From positions 48,911 to 112,910 of the forward strand of contig JAHEIL010000047.1 in assembly GCA_024639405.1 (NCBI GenBank): 64,000 nt of DNA, read 5' to 3'. Positions 26,353-34,489 of the stretch are shown piece by piece (the stretch's first letter is position 1; every line of letters starts with the position of its first letter). Below the pieces are notes generated by a model. That model did no database searches. It was not told the DNA's origin and saw only the letters and a program-made list of their open reading frames with translations. This stretch comes from Crocinitomicaceae bacterium. GTDB lineage: Bacteria; Bacteroidota; Bacteroidia; Flavobacteriales_D; Crocinitomicaceae. The position numbers and the translations under genes are program-made.

Positions 26353-27354
26353 ATGAACAGTGCACTTTTAACCATTTGCTTCCCCGTACTTTTCACGAAT
26401 GAAGCTCATGTATTTACTCGAATTGAAAAAGTATATACCAAAAACAATGTAAAAGGCATCGAATTAGCCAATAATTACATTCAACGCAATAAATCAATTG
26501 CATCCCCCTATTTTTTTAAGTTAAATCATGAACTTGAAGCAGTTGAAAACAATGAAGTGAGCTTGCTTAATCGCACAACTCATTTATCAAATGCACTTAC
26601 TTATGGCCATAAATTTGAACAATTAGCATCAAACGAATTTGAACAAAAAATCAATTGGGAATTAAAAAAAGAGGAATTAAAAGAAGCAACAACTGCGCTT
26701 TTGAAGTACATTGACAAAAAATATACTTCGAAAACTAAATTAATCGTTACGAAGCTTAAAAAACTTTATCCATTATTTGAATACACATCTGAAAAAACAG
26801 TTATTGCAACAATTGAAACGCCAAATAAATCAGATATTACTGAAAAAAATGCGCCTGAATTGCGTGAAAAACCTTCAACAAATTCTAGAGTTTTAGATTT
26901 CAATTTATTACCAACTGGAATGGAAAACATTCCTTCTGCAAACAAACAAGAGGAAGTGAAAATTATTGGATTAATTAATGCTGAACGAAAAAAGAAAGGT
27001 TTAAATGTATTGGTCATTGATGAAGATCTATGCAGAGCTGCTCGTTATCATGCTTCAGACTTGGCCAATCAAGGATATTTTGACCACAATACACACAATT
27101 TGAAAAACAACAAATTGACAAAAGAATTAAGTACATTCGAACGAATTGGTCGTTTTTACAAAGGCTTTGCAAATACTGAGAACATTGCTGGCGGAAATGG
27201 AACTGCTGAAGGTGCTTACCAACAATGGTTTCATAGCGAAGGACACCATAAAAACATGTTGAATGAATCTGCTAATAAAGTTGGCATTGGATTTATTGCT
27301 AATGAAAATAGTCCATATACATATTATTGGGTATTTTGCACAGCAGTTGAATAA
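26353..27354 (+). CDS. CAP (SCP/PR1) domain protein
   Basis: 333 residues. A weak N-terminal hydrophobic stretch (SALLTICFPVLF) may be a signal peptide. A helical, lysine-rich middle (30-190) is unlike anything I recognise. The C-terminal ~135 residues are a YkwD-type CAP domain: NAERKKKGLNVL, ARYHASDLANQGYFDHNT, ERIGRF...TENIAGG and QWFHSEGHHKNMLNES, with the conserved His/Glu cavity residues present. Bacterial CAP proteins are secreted and bind lipids or cell-wall ligands; no enzyme activity is established. Confidence 0.85.
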   Translation: MNSALLTICFPVLFTNEAHVFTRIEKVYTKNNVKGIELANNYIQRNKSIASPYFFKLNHELEAVENNEVSLLNRTTHLSNALTYGHKFEQLASNEFEQKINWELKKEELKEATTALLKYIDKKYTSKTKLIVTKLKKLYPLFEYTSEKTVIATIETPNKSDITEKNAPELREKPSTNSRVLDFNLLPTGMENIPSANKQEEVKIIGLINAERKKKGLNVLVIDEDLCRAARYHASDLANQGYFDHNTHNLKNNKLTKELSTFERIGRFYKGFANTENIAGGNGTAEGAYQQWFHSEGHHKNMLNESANKVGIGFIANENSPYTYYWVFCTAVE

Positions 27355-27360
27355 GTGAAA

Positions 27361-27735
27361 TTATTCAGGTTTAGGAATTACTTTAACTTTAAAACGCAAC
27401 AAATAAGGCTTTTTACGGATGCTTGTTGAGATTTTTATAATTCTATCTTGATAAAAAACGCGACCCTCTGTATTAAAGGAAACTAAAATTGAGGAGGAAT
27501 CTCCAGGTTGAAGGTAATCTTTTTCAAAGTCAACAGAAGTGCACGAACATTCAACATCATAATTAATTAGCTGAAAAGGAGCCTTTCCTTTGTTGTAAAC
27601 TTTAAATGTATGTTGAATAATTGCACCCTCTTCCGTTTCAGGAAATTTATAGGTATTTGAGGGACAAAAAAATTCCGCTTTCTGCGCAATGCAAAAAGCG
27701 GAACTTAAAAGTATAATGAGTAGCGTAAAACGCAC
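27361..27735 (-). CDS. DUF1573 protein (short)
   Basis: 124 residues. Signal peptide RFTLLIILLSSAFCIAQ, then an immunoglobulin-like DUF1573 domain with the hallmark ECSCTSVDF and the strand motif GDSSSILVSFNTEG. DUF1573 proteins are secreted beta-sandwiches, abundant in Bacteroidetes, role unknown. It follows a second, longer DUF1573 gene by four bases, so the pair is an operon of diverged paralogues. Confidence 0.88.
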   Translation of the reverse strand: MRFTLLIILLSSAFCIAQKAEFFCPSNTYKFPETEEGAIIQHTFKVYNKGKAPFQLINYDVECSCTSVDFEKDYLQPGDSSSILVSFNTEGRVFYQDRIIKISTSIRKKPYLLRFKVKVIPKPE

Positions 27736-27739
27736 TGTA

Positions 27740-28183
27740 TTAATTGTTTGTAGGTGCTCCAGAATTGTTCACTGGTGCACTTCCTTCTGGTGCTGGTAAA
27801 ACATTACCTTTAATACGAATAACAGTTCCATCTCCACCATTTACAGCATTTGAAGTAATTGTTACACTTTTATTAATTGGACCAGGTCTTTTTGTATCGT
27901 ATTGAACTTTAATTGATCCTTTTGCTCCTGGAGCGATTGGTTCTTTAGGCCAAGATGGAACAGTACAACCACAAGATCCTTTTGCATTTGAAATAATCAA
28001 TGGAGCATTACCAACATTTTTAAATTCAAATGTACAAGATCCGTCAGCACCGTACTTAATTGTACCGTAATCATGTGTTTCTTTTACAAAATCAATTTTC
28101 GCACCGCTTTCAACCTGTGCATTTACTGAATTCATTGCTACCGCAACAAACATTAACAATAAAGAGAATACTACTTTTTTCAT
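27740..28183 (-). CDS. DUF1573 protein (long)
   Basis: 147 residues. Signal peptide KKVVFSLLLMFVAVAMNSVNA, DUF1573 core with VKETHDYGTIKYGADGSCTFEFKNVG and the hallmark SCGCTVPSWPKEPIAPGAKGSI, then a flexible Pro/Ala/Asn tail. Exported. First gene of the DUF1573 pair. Confidence 0.9.
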   Translation of the reverse strand: MKKVVFSLLLMFVAVAMNSVNAQVESGAKIDFVKETHDYGTIKYGADGSCTFEFKNVGNAPLIISNAKGSCGCTVPSWPKEPIAPGAKGSIKVQYDTKRPGPINKSVTITSNAVNGGDGTVIRIKGNVLPAPEGSAPVNNSGAPTNN

Positions 28184-28270
28184 TTTTATTTTTTTTAGGT
28201 TTAATACTTGTGTATCAAAAATACAACAAGTAAGTTATTCTTAATTTTATTTAACACTCTGTTAACAGCT

Positions 28271-28846
28271 TTAATTTACTGCAAACGATTTCATTTTAAA
28301 CTCAATGTATTGGTCAAATGTAAGGTTTAAATGTTGCAAACGTTCTTTAATACCTTTTATTTTTTCACGATTCATCTTCGGATTTTCTTTAATCAATAAG
28401 GTGTAATAATAACGAACTTTTGATGTATCTCTAATTTCAGGAAAAACATCGTATGAACTTCCTTGACTTTCCAAAACCAATGCTCTGTTTTTGTAGTCTG
28501 GATAATTCATCAATAAAGTATCTGCATACTTAACTGCTTGTTCATAAATATTTAAACCTGAATACTTCATGTGAACTTTATCCAAATATTCAGCAGAAAT
28601 AGGGTCTTCCGGATAATTATGATAGTAATCCAATAATCGATTGATTAATTCAAAATGCGTCAAATTAGGAATTTGTTTTATTGAAGAAAGATCCGCTTGC
28701 AATTGCACGAGTGAATCTTCCATTTCCTTGATTTTTGCTTTTAATTCTGTTTTACTTGGTTTATCCTTTTCATCTTTAGAAGAAGTAGAACAAGCAACTG
28801 CAACTATCGCAAAAACAGAAATAAACAAATATTTTTTTAGTTTCAT
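28271..28846 (-). CDS. lipoprotein with coiled coil and TPR-like region
   Basis: 191 residues. Lipobox AIVAVAC (cysteine at residue 19), then a charged coiled coil (KTELKAKIKEMEDSLVQLQADL, about 31-55) and a helical C-terminal half with tetratricopeptide-like spacing (YEQAVKYADTLLMNYPDYKNRA). The layout recalls BamD/YfiO- or YbgF-type envelope lipoproteins, but the identity is not certain. Follows def by 15 bases. Confidence 0.75.
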   Translation of the reverse strand: MKLKKYLFISVFAIVAVACSTSSKDEKDKPSKTELKAKIKEMEDSLVQLQADLSSIKQIPNLTHFELINRLLDYYHNYPEDPISAEYLDKVHMKYSGLNIYEQAVKYADTLLMNYPDYKNRALVLESQGSSYDVFPEIRDTSKVRYYYTLLIKENPKMNREKIKGIKERLQHLNLTFDQYIEFKMKSFAVN

Positions 28847-28861
28847 TTTATTTAAATTTAA

Positions 28862-29467
28862 TTATCTCCCTTTTTTCTTGGCTGGAAACTTCATTTTGTA
28901 ATCAACTTTCACTTCTCCTTTAGAAATATTTTGCAAACGCTTTGTCAATAATTTACGTTTTAACGGAGATAAATGATCAGTAAACAAAATACCTTCAATG
29001 TGGTCGTATTCATGTTGAATAATACGCGCAGCATAGCCGTCAAAAGATTCCGAATGTTTGTTGAAATTCTCATCAAAATAAGTAACGTTGATTTTTTCAT
29101 GACGGTAAACTTCTTCTCTGATTTTTGGAATCGACAAACATCCTTCTTGAAATCCCCACTCTTCTCCTGTTTCCTCTTCAATAATAGGATTGATAAAAAC
29201 TTTTTTAAATCCATCCATTCCTACTGCTCGTGGATCTGGGTCAACGTCATCATCATCTTCTTCGTCTTCTGCAAACGGACTACCATCTATGACAAATAAT
29301 CGAATTGATTTACCAATTTGAGGAGCAGCCAAACCAACACCTGATGCAGCATACATAGTCTCAAACATGTTATCTATTAACACCTGAAGATCAGGATATT
29401 CTTTTGTAATTTCTTCTGCCTCTTTTTTCAGAACAGCGTCACCATATGCTACAATGGGTAAAATCAT
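28862..29467 (-). CDS. def: peptide deformylase with acidic insertion
   Basis: 201 residues. Removes the N-formyl group from nascent proteins. The three catalytic motifs are intact: GVGLAAPQIG (43-52), EGCLSIP (108-114, metal Cys) and QHEYDHIEG (151-159, metal His pair with catalytic Glu). Between motifs I and II there is a run of about fourteen mostly acidic residues (66-79, including EDEEDDDD) that usual enzymes lack or keep short. Co-transcribed with the lipoprotein behind it. A -7 box TAATTTTG lies on the minus strand at 29484-29491. Confidence 0.96.
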   Translation of the reverse strand: MILPIVAYGDAVLKKEAEEITKEYPDLQVLIDNMFETMYAASGVGLAAPQIGKSIRLFVIDGSPFAEDEEDDDDVDPDPRAVGMDGFKKVFINPIIEEETGEEWGFQEGCLSIPKIREEVYRHEKINVTYFDENFNKHSESFDGYAARIIQHEYDHIEGILFTDHLSPLKRKLLTKRLQNISKGEVKVDYKMKFPAKKKGR

Positions 29468-29541
29468 ACTTATTTGTTTTTTACAAAATTAATAGATTTA
29501 TAAGAATAAATAGCATTTAATTAGCAGTGAAAAATTGAAAA

Positions 29542-29574
29542 TTGAAAAGTATTATTGATAAAAAAGTATATTTG
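29542..29574 (+). promoter_or_regulatory. promoter of the GtrA-like gene
   Basis: TTG 29542-29544 and TATATTTG 29567-29574, spacing 22. It lies inside the longer reading frame that starts at TTG 29555, so ATG 29594 is the better start. Confidence 0.55.
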
Positions 29575-29593
29575 TATTTACTATTTTGATGAT

Positions 29594-30073
29594 ATGTACC
29601 AATTAATTGTGAATTTTCTTGATATTTTCTACCCATTGTTCAAACGATTCATGAACAAACGGACCTATCATTATTTGGCATGCGGTGGAGGAAACACCTT
29701 ATTAGCATTGGTTTTGTACTCATATTCTTTTCATACACTTTTAAATGAACAAAATTTAGATTTAAAAATCATTGAACTAAAACCACACATTGGTGCATTT
29801 TTTATTTCATTTCTGATTACATTTCCAATCGGATTTTTATTGAGTCGCTATGTCGTTTGGCATGAAAGCAACCTTCCTTGGAAAACTCAATTTGTTCGTC
29901 ACATGACATTTGTCATACTAAGTTCAATACTTAATTATTTCTTATTGAAATTATTTGTTGAAATCTTTCATTGGTGGGCAATGCCAAGTCAAATATCAAG
30001 TACAATTATCATTGTGATTTTCAGTTACTTGACACAGCGTTTTTTTACTTTCAAAACCGTTTCCAAAGACTAA
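29594..30073 (+). CDS. GtrA family membrane protein
   Basis: 159 residues from ATG 29594 with four membrane helices. The first helix starts with HYLACGGGNTLLALVLYSYSF, matching the GtrA 'F..VG..nt' pattern. The family are small flippases or accessory proteins for undecaprenyl-linked sugars in cell-wall or O-antigen decoration. No glycosyltransferase is adjacent. The 3' end overlaps ruvX (convergent) by four bases. Confidence 0.82.
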   Translation: MYQLIVNFLDIFYPLFKRFMNKRTYHYLACGGGNTLLALVLYSYSFHTLLNEQNLDLKIIELKPHIGAFFISFLITFPIGFLLSRYVVWHESNLPWKTQFVRHMTFVILSSILNYFLLKLFVEIFHWWAMPSQISSTIIIVIFSYLTQRFFTFKTVSKD

Positions 30074-30480
30074 TTCTGGGCCAAGTACGATTGTAATATT
30101 ATTGCAGCGCTTATTTGATCGATCATTCCTTTTTCTTGTCGTTGTTTTTTCTTCATTCCATTATCTAGCATACTTTGAAAGGCCATTTTCGAAGTAAATC
30201 GTTCATCTACCATCTCAATTTTTAGACTCGGGAATTGTTGTTGTAAAGCTTCTTTTAACAAATAAACATTTTCGGTAATTTGTGTAGCTTCATTGTTCAA
30301 GCGCTTAGGATCTCCCAAAACAATTGTGGTTACATTTTCTTTTTTTACTAAGTCAATTAAAAATGTCATTAAATGAATCGAATCAACTGTAGTTAATGGA
30401 GATGCAATAATGTTAGAGGCATCTGTTATTGCTACGCCAGTTCGCTTTAATCCAAAATCAATTGCTACTATTTTTCCCAT
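30070..30480 (-). CDS. ruvX: putative pre-16S rRNA nuclease / Holliday junction resolvase YqgF
   Basis: 136 residues, RNase H-like fold. Motifs: AIDFGLKRTGVAITD (first catalytic Asp), VLGDPKRLNNE, MVDERFTSKMA (catalytic Glu) and DQISAAIILQSYL (last Asp). In E. coli the homologue trims the 5' end of 16S rRNA precursors. Divergent from dapD with an 81-base shared promoter region. Confidence 0.93.
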   Translation of the reverse strand: MGKIVAIDFGLKRTGVAITDASNIIASPLTTVDSIHLMTFLIDLVKKENVTTIVLGDPKRLNNEATQITENVYLLKEALQQQFPSLKIEMVDERFTSKMAFQSMLDNGMKKKQRQEKGMIDQISAAIILQSYLAQN

Positions 30481-30484
30481 ACTA

Positions 30485-30513
30485 CAAAGTTAAAATACTA
30501 TTAGGTATAACAA
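30485..30513 (-). promoter_or_regulatory. promoter of ruvX
   Basis: On the minus strand the -33 TTG is at 30513-30511 and the -7 box TAACTTTG at 30492-30485, spacing 18. The -7 ends four bases before the start codon: a near-leaderless mRNA. Confidence 0.6.
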
Positions 30514-30534
30514 TTCTTTTGGACTAAAAAAGGC

Positions 30535-30542
30535 TATATTTG
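30535..30542 (+). promoter_or_regulatory. -7 box for dapD
   Basis: TATATTTG, perfect TAnnTTTG match 19 bases before the dapD ATG; the nearest upstream TTTG is only 13 bases away, so the -33 is weak. Confidence 0.5.
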
Positions 30543-30561
30543 CAAAAAATAAATCATAATT

Positions 30562-31371
30562 ATGAGAGCAATCATCGAAGCAGCATGGGAAAATCGTTCC
30601 TTATTAAATGAAGCAACAACGATTCAAGCAATTGAACACGTCATTGAAGAAATTGACAAAGGACGTTTGAGAGTAGCTGAACCTATTGAGAATGGTGATT
30701 GGCAAGTAAATGAATGGGTGAAAAAGGCGGTTATCTTATATTTCCCCATCCGAAAAATGGAAACCATCGAAGTTGGACCATTTGAATTCCACGATAAAAT
30801 GGCTTTAAAATCTAACTATGAAGCGTTAGGTGTTCGAGTTGTACCACCTGCTGTAGCTCGATATGGAGCATACATTTCGTCTGGTGTAATTTTAATGCCT
30901 TCTTACGTAAATATTGGAGCTTATGTGGATGCTGGAACAATGGTTGATACGTGGGCAACTGTTGGATCGTGTGCTCAAATCGGTAAAAATGTTCATTTAA
31001 GTGGTGGTGTTGGAATTGGTGGTGTTTTAGAACCCTTACAAGCTGCTCCCGTAATTATTGAAGACGATGCATTCATTGGATCTCGATGCATTGTTGTAGA
31101 AGGTGTTAGAGTTGGAAAACAAGCAGTATTAGGAGCAAATGTTGTTTTAACAAAATCTACAAAGATTATTGATGTAACAGGATTGGAACCAGTTGAAATG
31201 AAAGGATATGTTCCAGAACGAAGTGTTGTAATTCCAGGCTCATACAAAAAATCATTTCCAGCTGGTGATTTCCAAGTTCCTTGCGCGTTAATCATTGGAC
31301 AAAGAAAAGCTTCAACAGATCTTAAAACGTCGTTGAACGATGCATTAAGAGAACACAATGTTGCAGTATAA
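30562..31371 (+). CDS. dapD: 2,3,4,5-tetrahydropyridine-2,6-dicarboxylate N-succinyltransferase
   Basis: 269 residues. Transfers succinyl from CoA onto tetrahydrodipicolinate in lysine and meso-diaminopimelate synthesis. The left-handed beta-helix hexapeptide repeats are visible from about residue 105 (SGVILMPSYVNIGAYVDAGTMVDTWATVGSCAQIG). GGVGIGGVLEPLQAAPVIIEDDAFIGSRCIVVEGV follows. Length and motifs are standard. Single gene. Confidence 0.96.
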   Translation: MRAIIEAAWENRSLLNEATTIQAIEHVIEEIDKGRLRVAEPIENGDWQVNEWVKKAVILYFPIRKMETIEVGPFEFHDKMALKSNYEALGVRVVPPAVARYGAYISSGVILMPSYVNIGAYVDAGTMVDTWATVGSCAQIGKNVHLSGGVGIGGVLEPLQAAPVIIEDDAFIGSRCIVVEGVRVGKQAVLGANVVLTKSTKIIDVTGLEPVEMKGYVPERSVVIPGSYKKSFPAGDFQVPCALIIGQRKASTDLKTSLNDALREHNVAV

Positions 31372-31432
31372 AAATCTGATAATCTGAATATTAATAATAT
31401 TTTTATTTTTTTAACATTATTTAATGTCTTGT

Positions 31433-31467
31433 TTTAAACAATTGTTTAAATTGATTGTTTAAATTTG
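31433..31467. promoter_or_regulatory. operator/promoter of the RND efflux operon
   Basis: A perfect 18-bp palindrome (31433-31450), arms TTTAAACAA / TTGTTTAAA, is followed by a second half-site ATTGTTTAAA (31454-31463) that runs into the -7 box TAAATTTG (31460-31467). A TetR-family repressor dimer bound here would cover the promoter of its own operon. The ATG of the TetR gene is at 31485. Confidence 0.7.
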
Positions 31468-31484
31468 CACACTGAAAAATAAAA

Positions 31485-32105
31485 ATGAAACGAGATTTAT
31501 CTACAGCAGCGAAAATTAAAGAAGCTGCAAAAAATGTTTTCCTTATGAAAGGCTTCTCTGGCTGTTCTTCTAGAGAAATCGCAAATGCAGCGGGAGAAAA
31601 TGTTGCGCTGGTAAATTATTATTTCCGATCAAAAGGCAAGTTATTTGAACAAATTTTTCAATCAGTTATGGAAGAATCCTTATCTACCATGATTGTTGAA
31701 TTTGGATCAGAACTTCCGCTTCGTGAAAAAATGCGCATTTTTATAAAACATGAATATGCTTTTTTAAAAAAACATCCTGAAATTCCATTTTTCATATTAA
31801 ACGAAATGAACCGAGAAGATGGTTTTGTTTTAGACACGAAAGCAATCATGTCAAAAATCTCAGAAACAGGAATTTTTGAAGAATTAATGGCAGCTCAAAA
31901 AGAAGGAACGATGCGTGAAATTTCACTTGTTGGAATCATCACTTTAATTATGTCGAATTGCCAATTTCCATTTATGGCCAAGAATTTAATGTGTCAACTA
32001 CTTGATCTAAATAAAGAAGAATATCCTAATAATCTTGATAATCATGAACAATATGTTACCGATATGTTGTTAGATTATTTTTTTATCACAAATACAAATA
32101 AGTAA
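31485..32105 (+). CDS. TetR/AcrR family regulator of the RND efflux operon
   Basis: 206 residues. The N-terminal helix-turn-helix is typical: AAKNVFLMKGFSGCSSREIANAAGENVALVNYYFRSKGKLFEQIF (about 13-57). The C-terminal ligand-binding helices are unspecific. It is the first gene of the operon TetR-TolC-MFP-RND, two bases before the next gene, so autoregulation through the upstream palindrome is likely. Confidence 0.9.
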   Translation: MKRDLSTAAKIKEAAKNVFLMKGFSGCSSREIANAAGENVALVNYYFRSKGKLFEQIFQSVMEESLSTMIVEFGSELPLREKMRIFIKHEYAFLKKHPEIPFFILNEMNREDGFVLDTKAIMSKISETGIFEELMAAQKEGTMREISLVGIITLIMSNCQFPFMAKNLMCQLLDLNKEEYPNNLDNHEQYVTDMLLDYFFITNTNK

Positions 32106-32107
32106 GA

Positions 32108-33406
32108 ATGAAAAATTCAATTTTATCATTAGCCATTATTGTAACAAGTACTGCTCTTAATGCACAGAAGCTCGATTTAGCGACTTGTCTTAAAATGGCT
32201 GACACTGCCAATTTAACCATTCGAAATGCAAAATTGGATGTTGCAATCAACAAAAGACAACGCGACGGTTATTTATCTGCTCGCTATCCTCATTTGTATT
32301 ATGGTGGAGATTACAAATACAATGCTGTAATTCCAGGTCAAGTTGTACCAGCTGCAATTGTTGGTGGACCTCCAGGGACATATACAACCGTTCAATTTGG
32401 TGTGCCTTATGCCCTTTCTAATAATTTACAATTAAATCAATTACTGTTCAACCCTCAAGTTGAATATGGTTTAACAGCTTTGAAAATTAACAATGAGATT
32501 GTTGAATTACAACAACGCATGACGGAGCAAACAATCAAGCATCAAGTTGCAAGTACTTTTTACAACCTTCAAGCATTGAATAAACAAATAGCATTTGTAG
32601 AAAGCAATCGAACGAACATGTTGAAATTAATTAGCAACATGGATGCGATGGTGAAACAAGAAATGGTGATTCAAACTGAAGTAGATAAATTAACAATTAA
32701 TAAATTAACATTAGACAATACGCTTGAATCATTAAAAGCCACAAAATTCCAATTGGAAACTTTGATGAAAATTCTTGTAGGACTAGACAACAATGCAACG
32801 ATTGCCATTGAAGTAGATGCTCTAAACGAACAATCTTTGTTAATCGATAAATCAACCATTAATTACATTGAATTGGATTTGATTGCTGCGCAACAACGCA
32901 TGAACAAAGCAGAACGCAAGGGAACATACATGTCTTATTTACCTAATATTTCTTTGTATGGATCATATTCATATATGTACAACATTAAACCAGAAGACAA
33001 TTACCGTAAAGGAATCAATGGTGCTGTTGTTGGTTTAAAAGTTGATTGGACTTTGTTTGATGGACTTGAAAAACATTACAAACAAAAAGAAAATGCTTTA
33101 AATGCAGAAAAATTGGCCAATCAATTTGAACAGTCTAAATCTCAACTTTCAATGGCAACAGAATTTGCAAAAAAACAAATTTCAGTTCAAGCAAATGCAT
33201 TAGAAGTAGCTAAAGAACAATTAAAATTAGCAGAAAAGGTTTACAATCAAACCAATTTACAATTTAGTCAAGGAACAGTAAGTTCAAATGATCTTATAAC
33301 TGCTGACAATGCTTTGCAACAACAACAAACCAATTTAGTTGCTGCATATGTAAAATTAAGACAAGCAGAATTAGATTACTTAAAATCAATCGGGAAAATC
33401 AACTAA
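32108..33406 (+). CDS. TolC-family outer membrane efflux protein
   Basis: 432 residues. Signal peptide KNSILSLAIIVTSTALNA, then the two tandem TolC/OEP repeats of long coiled-coil helices and barrel strands (YLPNISLYGSYSY in the second repeat). Forms the trimeric outer-membrane exit duct for the RND pump encoded downstream. Confidence 0.92.
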   Translation: MKNSILSLAIIVTSTALNAQKLDLATCLKMADTANLTIRNAKLDVAINKRQRDGYLSARYPHLYYGGDYKYNAVIPGQVVPAAIVGGPPGTYTTVQFGVPYALSNNLQLNQLLFNPQVEYGLTALKINNEIVELQQRMTEQTIKHQVASTFYNLQALNKQIAFVESNRTNMLKLISNMDAMVKQEMVIQTEVDKLTINKLTLDNTLESLKATKFQLETLMKILVGLDNNATIAIEVDALNEQSLLIDKSTINYIELDLIAAQQRMNKAERKGTYMSYLPNISLYGSYSYMYNIKPEDNYRKGINGAVVGLKVDWTLFDGLEKHYKQKENALNAEKLANQFEQSKSQLSMATEFAKKQISVQANALEVAKEQLKLAEKVYNQTNLQFSQGTVSSNDLITADNALQQQQTNLVAAYVKLRQAELDYLKSIGKIN

Positions 33407-33431
33407 TAATTAAAAGTATAAAAATAAAAAC

Positions 33432-34484
33432 ATGAAAAAAGGAATCATAATCGGATTAACAGCTATTGCAATCATCGCTTTAATCGTCTTAAAATTAAAA
33501 GCAAACAAAGAAGTTGTAGACAAGAAAATTTACATTCACGATACTACAGCTGCTGTTTTAGTTGAAGCAACATCTCCAAAAAACCATACGTTTGAAAGTG
33601 CTTTTTCATTCTTAGGAACGTTTGAAGCAATTCATCAAAATATAATTGGTGCTGACGGTGGAGGAAAAGTTATTCAACTTTCAGTAGAGGAAGGCGACCG
33701 AGTTTCAAAAGGACAAGTGATTGCCAAATTAGACGATGAGTTATTGCAATTGCAATTACAAAATGCGGAAGTTTCTATAGAAGGTCAAAAAAATGATGAA
33801 AATCGTTATAACAATTTAGCAAAAGAAAATGCTGTTTCTGGTATGCAATTGGAAAAAACAAAATTAGGTGTTCGTTCTGCAGAAATTCAACGCAAACAAC
33901 TTCAAAAACAATTGAAAAACACAACCATCAAAGCACCTTTTTCTGGAGTTATTACAAAACGAATGATTGATTTAGGTTCTGTGATTGGAAGTGGATCTCC
34001 AGTTGTTGAGATTACAGACATCTCTTCTTTAAAACTTACAGTTAGTGTTCCAGAACGCGACATTTTGAAATTCAAAATGAACCAAGCAGTAGAAGTTGCA
34101 GCTGACATCTACAGCGGGAAAACATTCAAAGGAAAAGTTTCAAACATAAGTGTTCAGGCTGATAAATCGCATAATTTCAAAGTTCAAATCACTATACCAA
34201 ATAGTAAACAAGAAATTATGGCTGGAATGTATGGATCTGTTTCATTGAATAACAATGAAAGTGTTACTGCTTTAGCTATTCCTCGTAAAGCATTGGTTGG
34301 TTCATCTAAAAACCCACAAGTCTATGTAATTAGAGGTGGAAAAGCTATGTTAATTTCTTTCAACGCTGGAACATCAGATGGAGAATTCATTGAAGTAATA
34401 GAAGGATTGCAAGCAACTGATCAAATCATTACAAAAGGTCAAGTAAATATTCAAGATCAATCAAACGTAAAAATTAAAAAATAA
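33432..34484 (+). CDS. RND efflux periplasmic adaptor (membrane fusion protein)
   Basis: 350 residues. One N-terminal membrane helix (GIIIGLTAIAIIALIVL), then the lipoyl half-motifs (GGGKVIQLSVEEGDRVSKGQVIAKLDDE and TIKAPFSGVITKRMIDLGSVIGSG) on either side of a short helical hairpin. A beta-barrel and membrane-proximal domain follow. Bridges the pump and TolC. Middle gene of the operon. Confidence 0.92.
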   Translation: MKKGIIIGLTAIAIIALIVLKLKANKEVVDKKIYIHDTTAAVLVEATSPKNHTFESAFSFLGTFEAIHQNIIGADGGGKVIQLSVEEGDRVSKGQVIAKLDDELLQLQLQNAEVSIEGQKNDENRYNNLAKENAVSGMQLEKTKLGVRSAEIQRKQLQKQLKNTTIKAPFSGVITKRMIDLGSVIGSGSPVVEITDISSLKLTVSVPERDILKFKMNQAVEVAADIYSGKTFKGKVSNISVQADKSHNFKVQITIPNSKQEIMAGMYGSVSLNNNESVTALAIPRKALVGSSKNPQVYVIRGGKAMLISFNAGTSDGEFIEVIEGLQATDQIITKGQVNIQDQSNVKIKK

Positions 34485-34489
34485 GGACC

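Noticed and set aside
27361-28183. Single DUF1573 gene split by a frameshift
   Set aside because: Both genes have their own signal peptide, start codon and complete domain; they are tandem paralogues.
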